From assembly GCA_041640815.1 (NCBI GenBank), contig JBEPZO010000032.1:1-24960 (forward strand): a DNA stretch of 24,960 bases. The letters run 5' to 3'. A model generated the notes under the pieces. It was given only the letters and a program-made list of their open reading frames with translations. It had not been told where the DNA came from and did no database searches. Origin of the DNA: JANWZL01 sp041640815. Lineage in GTDB: Bacteria; Pseudomonadota; Gammaproteobacteria; Burkholderiales; Thiobacillaceae. Both the position numbers and the translations under genes were made by a program. Positions 1-10,095 of the stretch are shown one piece after another; the stretch's first letter is position 1; each line of letters begins with the position of its first letter.

Positions 1-26
1 CCACCCCGACACGTGACCCTTCTGAG

Positions 27-650
27 ATGAGCTGGGAAGACATCCGAGCGCTGGTGGCTAGCCTAGCCTTGCAGAGCCAGGAGACTGACCGGCGTTTGCA
101 GGAGACCGACCGTTTGATCCGCGAGCTGCGCGAAAGCGGCCGGGAGACCGACCGGCGCATGCAGGAGACCGACCGGCGCATGCAAGAGACCGACCGGCGG
201 CTACGTGAGCTTAGTCGCCAAATCGCTGGCTTAGGCGACAAGTTCGGCTACTTTGCCGAAGGCTTGGCGCTGCCCTCGCTTGAGCGCATCCTCGAGACGT
301 GCTTTGGCATGAGCAATGTCTCGCCGCGCCACCGCGTGCGGCAGGGCGGGCGTGAGCAGGAATACGACGTGCTAGCCTGGGCCAATGGTGAGGTCAACAC
401 GGCGGTGATCGTGGAGGTGAAAAGCCGGGTCAAGCGCGAGGCGATTGCGCAGCTGATTGAGCAGCTCAAGGCGCTGCCGCAGATGATACCGGAGCTAGCG
501 GGCAAGGCGCGGGTGGGCATTCTGGCGGGGATTGACTGGGACCCTGGGGTGATGCAGGAAGCGCAGGCGGCGGGGCTATACACCGCCACCATCCACGACG
601 AGGTGTTTGAACTGACCACCCCAGAGGGCTTCACGCCGCGGCGGTGGTAA
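27..650 (+). CDS. Hypothetical coiled-coil protein with PD-(D/E)XK nuclease-like domain (DUF3782-like)
   Basis: 207-residue protein of unknown function. Residues 19-67 are a run of heptads of the type ETDRRMQ, a strongly charged likely coiled coil. After it comes a compact alpha/beta domain with the PD-(D/E)XK layout: Glu78 in FAEG, Asp114 in EYDVLA, and Glu130-Val-Lys132 in IVEVKSR, followed by a helix (AIAQLIEQL). This resembles the DUF3782-type proteins with N-terminal coiled coils found in cyanobacteria and some proteobacteria; I place it there by pattern only. No signal peptide or membrane segment is visible. The ATG at 27 has no clear Shine-Dalgarno, and an upstream start outside the window cannot be excluded. 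A presumed soxA promoter follows directly, so the gene is probably not in the sox transcription unit. Nuclease activity is inference from the fold motifs. Confidence 0.75.
   Translation: MSWEDIRALVASLALQSQETDRRLQETDRLIRELRESGRETDRRMQETDRRMQETDRRLRELSRQIAGLGDKFGYFAEGLALPSLERILETCFGMSNVSPRHRVRQGGREQEYDVLAWANGEVNTAVIVEVKSRVKREAIAQLIEQLKALPQMIPELAGKARVGILAGIDWDPGVMQEAQAAGLYTATIHDEVFELTTPEGFTPRRW
81..206 (+). repeat. Six tandem 21-bp units coding for heptads
   Basis: Six contiguous 21-bp units lie at 81-101, 102-122, 123-143, 144-164, 165-185 and 186-206. Five begin gagac(c/t)gaccg; the third (123-143) is diverged. Units 144-164 and 165-185 differ at only one base. Each unit encodes one heptad in frame, so loss or gain of a unit changes the coiled-coil length without breaking the reading frame. 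It is an intragenic minisatellite. Confidence 0.85.
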
Positions 651-662
651 GAGGCACCGCCC

Positions 663-690
663 TTGCAGGCGCGAGCTCCTGCTGTACAAT
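663..690 (+). promoter_or_regulatory. Candidate sigma70 promoter of soxAX
   Basis: A -35-like TTGCAG (663-668) is separated by 16 bp from a good -10 TACAAT (685-690), about 70 bp upstream of the soxA ATG and just after the preceding gene ends. Transcription would start near 697. Found by eye; no operator could be named. Confidence 0.5.
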
Positions 691-751
691 CCCAGCTGTC
701 TATCTCCCGGGGGAAGACACCGGCGAGGGGGACCGTAGAACAACCTGACAC

Positions 752-756
752 AGGAG
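752..756 (+). promoter_or_regulatory. Ribosome binding site fixing the soxA start
   Basis: AGGAG lies 5 nt before the ATG at 762. It decides for this ATG against an in-frame TTG at 663, which lies inside the promoter and would add 33 residues before the signal peptide. Confidence 0.8.
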
Positions 757-761
757 ACGCC

Positions 762-1577
762 ATGACTCGATTCAAGACCCTGGCTGCGGGGGTATTGCTG
801 CTGACCCCGGTCCTGGGGCTTACCCAGGAGTTAAAGACTGCTGATGAGTATCGCGCCGCGCTGCAGGACAAGTTTGCCAACCCCGGCAACCTGACGGTTG
901 AGCGCGGCGAGCGGCTGTTCAAGGAGAAACGCGGGCCCAAGAATGCTTCCTTGGAGCAATGCGACTTCGGCAAGGGCCCCGGGGTGCTCAAGGGTGCCTT
1001 TGCCGAGCTGCCACGGTATTTCAAGGATACCGACAAGGTCGAGGACCTAGAGTCGCGCCTGCTCACCTGCATGGTGCGGTTGCAAGGCTTCAAGCCGGAA
1101 GAAATCAAGCAGAAGCTGTTTGCTGATCAGCGCGCCAACGAGCCGAATACCGACCTCGAAGCGATCGCGGCCTACATCGCCGTGCAATCGGATGGGATGA
1201 AGCTCAATCCGCCGATGAAGCACCCCAAGGAGAAAGAGATGCGCGCCGTGGGCGAGGTGTTGTTCCACACCCGCCATGGCCCCATGGACTTCTCCTGCGC
1301 GACCTGCCATGGCCATGACGGCAAGCGTATTCGCTTGCAGGAGCTTGGCAACTATTCCAGCAACAAGGCCGATGCGCAGAAGACGATGAAGACTTGGCCG
1401 ACCTACCGCGTCTCGCATGGGGTGGTGCGCAACATGCAGCATCGTATGTGGGACTGCATGTGGCAGATGCGCCTGCCGGACGTGGATTACGGTTCGCCGC
1501 TCACCGTGGCGCTCATCAGCTTCCTGGCTGACCAAGGGCGGGGCGCGGTGCTAGATATCCCTGGCATCAAGCGTTGA
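762..1577 (+). CDS. soxA: SoxA, c-type cytochrome subunit of the SoxAX thiosulfate-oxidation complex (monoheme type)
   Basis: 271 residues. SoxAX is the periplasmic enzyme that oxidatively couples thiosulfate to the carrier SoxYZ. Residues 1-22 are a Sec signal peptide. The C-terminal heme motif is CATCH (Cys179, Cys182, His183). Cys232, in the conserved WDC-MWQMR segment, fits the cysteine that carries the active-site persulfide and ligates the heme iron. The N-terminal half has no CxxCH: Cys67 and Cys103 stand alone and probably form the disulfide that replaces the second heme in monoheme SoxA proteins. The start is set by the AGGAG before the ATG at 762. soxX follows after 10 nt. No soxY, soxZ, soxB or soxCD is seen in the window. 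Confidence 0.93.
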   Translation: MTRFKTLAAGVLLLTPVLGLTQELKTADEYRAALQDKFANPGNLTVERGERLFKEKRGPKNASLEQCDFGKGPGVLKGAFAELPRYFKDTDKVEDLESRLLTCMVRLQGFKPEEIKQKLFADQRANEPNTDLEAIAAYIAVQSDGMKLNPPMKHPKEKEMRAVGEVLFHTRHGPMDFSCATCHGHDGKRIRLQELGNYSSNKADAQKTMKTWPTYRVSHGVVRNMQHRMWDCMWQMRLPDVDYGSPLTVALISFLADQGRGAVLDIPGIKR

Positions 1578-1587
1578 GGAGGATGAC

Positions 1588-2229
1588 ATGAAAGCGATCA
1601 AGCTTACAGCGCTTGCCGTCACCCTGATGGCTGCTTGCGGGGCGCAGGCCGGCGGTGCAGCGGATGCCAAGATACAGGCCTTGGCGAAGAAATTCATCGA
1701 GGTGAGCTTCCTGCCCGGTGAAGGCCAGGACCTCTCCCGCCTGCAGCAGGACGAGACCCTGCAGGCCTGCAACAAGTATCGGGACAACGTCCCGGAGAAG
1801 ATCGCTGCGGCGATCATGGAGCGCGAGGCCAAGACCATCAAGTACCCGGAAGGCGGCAAGCTGATGGGCGACTGGAAAAGAGGCGAGAAGCTCTATGCCG
1901 GCGGCTTCGGCATGCGCATCGGTCGTATCGAGCCAGACCCGCCGGCCAGGCAACAGGGCGGCAACGGTGGCAATTGCTACGCCTGCCATGCCGCTGATCC
2001 CAAAGAAGTGGCCTTCGGCACCATTGGGCCGAGCTTGATGGGTTATGGCAAGTTGCGCGGCACAAGCGACGACATCGTCAAATACACCTACGAAAAGATC
2101 TATAACCCCCAAGCCTTCAACGCCTGCTCACAGATGCCGCGCATCGGCCACAACGGCATCCTCAAGCCGGAGCAGATCGCCGACATCGTGGCCTATCTGC
2201 TGTCGCCGGAATCGCCGGTGAACAAATGA
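1588..2229 (+). CDS. soxX: SoxX, monoheme cytochrome c subunit of SoxAX
   Basis: 213 residues, the partner of SoxA in the periplasmic SoxAX complex; it takes electrons from the thiosulfate-SoxY coupling. It has an N-terminal signal peptide (cleavage likely after the AxA-like GAQA near residue 21), a heme motif CYACH (Cys130, Cys133, His134) and the probable distal ligand Met183 in CSQMPRIG. It has the long N-terminal extension (about residues 25-95, with KYPEGGKLMGDWKRGEK) seen in SoxX proteins that accompany monoheme SoxA. Cys17 sits in MAAC, so a lipoprotein is possible, but this lipobox is poor. A strong AGGAGG at 1577-1582 overlaps the soxA stop, so translation is probably coupled. A terminator closes the unit. 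Confidence 0.93.
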   Translation: MKAIKLTALAVTLMAACGAQAGGAADAKIQALAKKFIEVSFLPGEGQDLSRLQQDETLQACNKYRDNVPEKIAAAIMEREAKTIKYPEGGKLMGDWKRGEKLYAGGFGMRIGRIEPDPPARQQGGNGGNCYACHAADPKEVAFGTIGPSLMGYGKLRGTSDDIVKYTYEKIYNPQAFNACSQMPRIGHNGILKPEQIADIVAYLLSPESPVNK

Positions 2230-2280
2230 TTAAGCCCGCCCGGGCGCTGCGCTCGCACGGTGCACCCGGCTCTCCTTGCA

Positions 2281-2302
2281 AACCGCCTGCGGGCGGTTTT
2301 TT
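2281..2302 (+). terminator. Rho-independent terminator after soxX
   Basis: A perfect 7-bp stem AACCGCC / GGCGGTT (2281-2287 and 2292-2298) with a 4-nt loop runs into a T tract ending at 2302. It lies 51 bp after the soxX stop and closes the soxAX unit before tlyA. Confidence 0.9.
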
Positions 2303-2409
2303 GTTGGCCAGGGTCACAGGCGGGCCGCAGCGCTCGACGCCCGCGGCAGGCCGAACCCTTCTGCTTAAGAGCCGCGCGCCAACGTGGCTTGCACCGGGGT
2401 GGCATGGGC

Positions 2410-3219
2410 ATGCGTGTTGATCGGCTCCTCGCCCAACGCGGATTGGCCGCTTCGCGCACGGCGGCAAGAAGGTTGATCGAGGCCGGTCGTGTGCGCTACG
2501 CGTTGACCCGCGGCATGTCATGCACGTGGGCAACGGTGGTGCGGCCGAGTCTTGAGCTTGAGGCCGACACGCCGCTTGTGGTCCAGCCCGACGCAGCCGA
2601 CCGCTTCGTCTCGCGCGGCGGGTTAAAACTCGCCGGGGCGCTGGTCGAGACCGGACTCGATGTGCGCGGCTGGGTATGTCTAGACGTTGGCCAGTCCACC
2701 GGCGGTTTCACCGACTGCCTGCTGCAGGCTGGCGCGGCACGGGTAGTCGGGGTCGATGTCGGTCACGGACAATTGCATCCTCGGTTGCGGGGCGATGCAC
2801 GCGTCGTTTGCATCGAGGGGCTCAATGCGCGCCATCTCCACCGCGAGGCGTTAGGTCAGTCGATGCCGAGCGCGGGGTTCGACCTCGCCGTCGTCGACGC
2901 GTCCTTTATCTCGCTCAAGCTCCTGCTGCCGCCCCTGCCGGCGCTCATGCGTCCAGGGGGGATGTTGCTCGCCCTCATCAAGCCGCAATTCGAGGTGGGG
3001 CCGGCAGGATTGGGTAAGGGCGGGGTGGTGCGCGATGCGCGCCGGCATGCGCAGGCCATCGCGGACGTACTGAGTGTGGCGCGTCAGTGCGGCCTCGTCG
3101 ATCGGGGCGTTTTCCCGAGCCCGATTGGGGGCAGCGATGGCAATCAGGAGTACTTCCTCTGGGCGAGCCTACCCTTTGAGGCGATGGCGCATGCGCCCAC
3201 GCCCGACCCGGGCGACTGA
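2410..3219 (+). CDS. tlyA: TlyA family rRNA (cytidine-2'-O)-methyltransferase / S4-domain protein
   Basis: 269 residues. The TlyA family methylates 2'-O of cytidines in 16S and/or 23S rRNA; older annotations call it hemolysin A. Residues 1-60 are an S4 RNA-binding domain starting MRVDRLLAQRGLAASR. After the junction RFVSRGGLKLAGAL comes an FtsJ/RrmJ-type Rossmann methyltransferase with the SAM motif DVGQSTGGFTDC, then VGVDVGHGQL, LAVVDASFISL, LIKPQFE and the terminal SPIGGSDGNQEYF. The S4 core (about residues 30-55) is more diverged than usual. The ATG at 2410 is preferred because GGGGTGG (2396-2402) lies 7 nt before it; the ATG at 2404 would be only 1 nt away. The gene follows the soxX terminator and converges on gltD; no terminator is obvious between them. 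Confidence 0.9.
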   Translation: MRVDRLLAQRGLAASRTAARRLIEAGRVRYALTRGMSCTWATVVRPSLELEADTPLVVQPDAADRFVSRGGLKLAGALVETGLDVRGWVCLDVGQSTGGFTDCLLQAGAARVVGVDVGHGQLHPRLRGDARVVCIEGLNARHLHREALGQSMPSAGFDLAVVDASFISLKLLLPPLPALMRPGGMLLALIKPQFEVGPAGLGKGGVVRDARRHAQAIADVLSVARQCGLVDRGVFPSPIGGSDGNQEYFLWASLPFEAMAHAPTPDPGD

Positions 3220-3425
3220 TGCCGACAGACCTTCAGTAGGCCACTAGCGGGATGACGTCGAGGAGGGCGTGGGTGTTCTGATGTTGCCTCCTCTGGCCAG
3301 TGACCTAGCGCGAGGCGTTTCAGTTGGCTGGGCTCGAGTAGGGCGGGGTGGAAGCGGGATATGCAACCCAGCGCCGCTTACGCCATGAGGCGCAACGCCC
3401 GCCGCCGCGTGCGACCGGGCAGGCC

Positions 3426-4832
3426 TTACCACAGGCCGAGATAGGCCAGTATCCCCTTGGCCGCCTCACGGCCTTCCCAGACGGCGGTGACCACCAGGTC
3501 GGAGCCGCGCACCATGTCGCCGCCGGCGAAGACCTTGGGGTTGGCGGTCTGGTAAGGATAAGCGTGGCCATGGACCACTACACGCCCCGCGGCATCGGTG
3601 GTGATGCCGAAGTCGGCGAACCACGGCTGCGGGCTGGGGCGAAAGCCGAAGGCGACGATGACGCGGTCGCAGGCGATGATCTCTTCAGAGCCTTCGACGA
3701 TGATCGGCGAGCGCCGGCCGCGGGCGTCGGGCGGGCCGAGTTCCGTGCGCACCAGTTTGATGCCCTCGACCTTGCCGTTACCGATGACCTCGACCGGTTG
3801 GCGGTTCCACAGGAATTGCACCCCCTCTTCTTTGGCGTTGGCGACCTCGCGCCGGCTGCCGGGCATGTTGGCCTCGTCGCGGCGGTAGGCGCAGATCACC
3901 GACGCCGCGCCCTGGCGGATCGAGGTGCGGTTACAGTCCATGGCGGTGTCGCCACCCCCCAGCACCACGACGCGCTGGCCGCGCATGTCGATGAATTCCT
4001 CGCCTGGCCTGAGCAGGCCGAGGCAATGCCGGACGTTGGAGATGAGGAAAGGCAGCGCGGGCACGACACCGGGCAGGTCCTCGCCAGGGAAGCCACCCCG
4101 CATGTAGGTATAGGTGCCCATGCCGAGGAACACGGCATCATATCCGTCGAGGAGCGATTGGAACGGGACGTCCTTGCCGACCTCGGTGTTGAGGCGAAAC
4201 TTGACACCCATGCCCTCGAAAATCTCGCGCCGCCGGCGCATGACGCTTTTTTCCATCTTGAATTCGGGGATGCCGAAGGTGAGCAGGCCGCCGATCTCCT
4301 CGTAGCGGTCATAGACCTCGGCCTCAACGCCGTTGCGCGTCAGCACGTCGGCGCAGGCGAGTCCCGCCGGGCCGGCGCCGACGATGGCCACGCGCTTGCC
4401 GCTGGGAGTGACTTGGCTCATGTCCGGCCGCCAGCCCTGGGCGAAGGCGGTCTCGGAGATGTAGCGCTCGATCTGGCCGATGGTCACGGCGCCGAAACCG
4501 CTGTTTAAGGTGCAAGCCCCTTCGCACAGTCGGTCTTGCGGGCAGACTCGGCCGCAGACCTCGGGCAGCGAGTTGGTCTGGTGCGAAAGTTCCGCCGCTT
4601 CGAGGATGCGCCCTTCCTCGACGAGCTTCAGCCAGTTGGGGATGTAGTTGTGCACCGGGCACTTCCACTCGCAATAGGGATTGCCGCAGGCGAGGCAACG
4701 GCCGGCCTGCTCGCGCGCCTGGTCGGCATCCATCTGGGCATAGATCTCGCGGAATTCGCGTCGCCGCACCTCGGCCGGGGTCTTTGCGCCGTCTCGGCGG
4801 GGGATGTTCAGAAACTGAAATACGTCGGACAT
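3426..4832 (-). CDS. gltD: Glutamate synthase (NADPH) small subunit
   Basis: 468 residues, close to the roughly 472 of E. coli GltD. It oxidises NADPH and passes electrons through FAD and 4Fe-4S clusters to the large subunit for glutamate synthesis in the cytoplasm. The N-terminal Fe-S domain carries Cys46, 49, 54, 58 and Cys93, 97, 103, 107. The FAD-binding Rossmann motif GAGPAG is at 152-157 and the NADPH-binding GGGDTAMDC at 292-300; the C-terminal FAD contact VFAGGDMVRG is present. The ATG at 4832 has purine-rich GAAGAAAG just upstream. It is transcribed in the same direction as gltB but starts 688 bp after it, because the remains of a hicAB module lie between them. No dedicated promoter was recognised. 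Confidence 0.95.
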   Translation of the reverse strand: MSDVFQFLNIPRRDGAKTPAEVRRREFREIYAQMDADQAREQAGRCLACGNPYCEWKCPVHNYIPNWLKLVEEGRILEAAELSHQTNSLPEVCGRVCPQDRLCEGACTLNSGFGAVTIGQIERYISETAFAQGWRPDMSQVTPSGKRVAIVGAGPAGLACADVLTRNGVEAEVYDRYEEIGGLLTFGIPEFKMEKSVMRRRREIFEGMGVKFRLNTEVGKDVPFQSLLDGYDAVFLGMGTYTYMRGGFPGEDLPGVVPALPFLISNVRHCLGLLRPGEEFIDMRGQRVVVLGGGDTAMDCNRTSIRQGAASVICAYRRDEANMPGSRREVANAKEEGVQFLWNRQPVEVIGNGKVEGIKLVRTELGPPDARGRRSPIIVEGSEEIIACDRVIVAFGFRPSPQPWFADFGITTDAAGRVVVHGHAYPYQTANPKVFAGGDMVRGSDLVVTAVWEGREAAKGILAYLGLW

Positions 4833-4918
4833 GGCTTTCTTCGATCCTTGAAGGCTCGGTTATCCGTGGCCGTGCCAGTGGCGTAGGTCATGACGATGCA
4901 AGACGCGGTTTGACCCAA

Positions 4919-5126
4919 GGCCACCATCAGCCGCCGTTGTCGCGGCTTGGGTATGGGATTGCCGAACTTGGCGCTGTCTCGATCCATATCTGATCGCCTG
5001 GTTGAAGTTAGACAGCGCCTCCTCTTCGGTGGTGCCATGCGCCCTGCAGCCTGGTAGCACAGGCACTTGGGCGATGTAGAGCCGATCTGCGCGGCGCCAA
5101 TGGAGGACGATCTCGCAGTCGTACCT
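4919..5126 (-). pseudogene. hicB: Decayed HicB-family antitoxin
   Basis: Remnant of a HicB antitoxin of about 70 residues. Conceptual translation gives YDCEIVLHWRRAD, then YIAQVPVLPGCRAHGTTEEE and ALSNFNQAIR, the HicB core pattern. The frame then moves to WIETA (TGG at 4986-4984) and moves again to KFGNPIPKPRQRRLMVA (from 4969), a typical HicB C-terminus. Each move fits a one-base deletion, near 4988 and near 4971. The expected start position reads AGG (5126-5124) instead of ATG, although a good GGAGG remains 6 nt upstream (5137-5133). So the start codon and the reading frame are both lost. HicB normally neutralises the HicA mRNA interferase and represses its own operon. The last frame stays open to 4808, across the gltD start, but this has no family support. 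Confidence 0.72.
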
Positions 5127-5256
5127 TGCCGTCCTCCCTGGATAACGCGCACAACGAGCCGCGCAAGTCCGATTGCCGGCGCTATGCTTGTAGGCGCCTT
5201 GGACGCTGTGTCGTGTAGCCAACGGCTGCTCGCCCTTTGTTTGGCACCGACGGAGT

Positions 5257-5511
5257 TCAGTCATTCGAGGTGTCGGGCGAAAGATCGTAGCGCAACAGCT
5301 CGGGCAGCTCACTAACCGGGTAAGCCTTGGCCTTGGCACCATGCCGCTGCGAGATGATCTTATCGCCGCTACCCGCTTACCGAAAATGGCTGCCTCGGCG
5401 ACATTCCGGGAAACCAAGCCATAGCAATGACTGGCGCAGGTCTTCGAAATCGACATTGGTTTCACCGCCCTTGAGGAGGCTGTGCTCGAGCTAGTCGGCA
5501 TGTCTGCCCAT
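5257..5511 (-). pseudogene. hicA: Decayed HicA-family toxin
   Basis: Remnant of a HicA mRNA-interferase toxin. One frame from the ATG at 5511 to the TGA at 5259-5257 reads through two in-frame stops, TAG at 5493-5491 and TAA at 5379-5377. Between them are LEHSLLKGGETNVDFEDLRQ, then SLLWLGFPECRRGSHFR; after the second stop come DKIISQRHGAKAKAYPV and ELPELL. In HicA the pattern is N(V/I)xFxDL..L...LGF...RGSHHIF....INLQ....AKxYQV. The GSH containing the catalytic His is kept. It seems two residues shorter than intact family members at the second stop. It lies upstream of the hicB remnant on the same strand (toxin first, the usual order), and 2 bp separate gltB's stop from the codon frame. It cannot make a full-length toxin. 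Confidence 0.62.
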
Positions 5512-5520
5512 CGCCTATGA

Positions 5521-9972
<4,452 letters not shown>

Positions 9973-10011
9973 GGTCGTGAACGCCGCTGCAGTTTGCAAA
10001 AAAGGGCAAAA

Positions 10012-10040
10012 ATTTTAGCGTAGGCGCGAGATCGCGCCAA
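10012..10040 (-). promoter_or_regulatory. Candidate sigma70 promoter of gltB
   Basis: Read on the minus strand, TTGGCG (10040-10035) is followed after exactly 17 bp by TAAAAT (10017-10012). The predicted start is near 10005, giving a leader of about 33 nt to the ATG at 9972. It lies in the short gap between the topB stop and gltB. Confidence 0.5.
10023..10038. promoter_or_regulatory. Dyad in the gltB promoter spacer, possible operator
   Basis: GGCGCGA-GA-TCGCGCC is a 7-bp perfect inverted repeat around a 2-bp centre. It overlaps the inner part of the -35 element and most of the spacer of the candidate gltB promoter, where a bound protein would block RNA polymerase. In RNA it could also form a GC hairpin at the end of the topB transcript, but no T run follows at once. 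The regulator is unknown. Confidence 0.35.
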
Positions 10041-10095
10041 CGCAAAAACTTGCGAGGTGAGCATTGGTTGATAGAGCATGTATCGCAACCGGGGT

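Noticed and set aside
81..206. Tandem 21-bp repeats as a possible CRISPR array
   Set aside because: The units are contiguous without unique spacers and encode heptads in frame.
2478..2575. Possible frameshift in the S4 domain of tlyA
   Set aside because: This part is diverged, but the length fits the family, the flanking motifs are in the same frame, and other frames give no better match.
3260..3293. GAGGAGG / CCTCCTC inverted repeat between tlyA and gltD as a terminator
   Set aside because: Only a 7-bp stem with a 20-nt loop and no T tract. It is too weak to call for either of the convergent genes.
3348..4508. 386-residue plus-strand frame opposite gltD
   Set aside because: Antisense shadow of a well-supported gltD in GC-rich DNA. 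It has His/Ala/Asp-rich low-complexity sequence and no family motif.
4860..5501. Continuous 213-residue minus-strand reading frame in the gltB-gltD gap
   Set aside because: Its first half reads the hicA remnant out of frame and only its middle matches HicB. The true family frames change along it, so it is better called two pseudogenes than one hypothetical protein.
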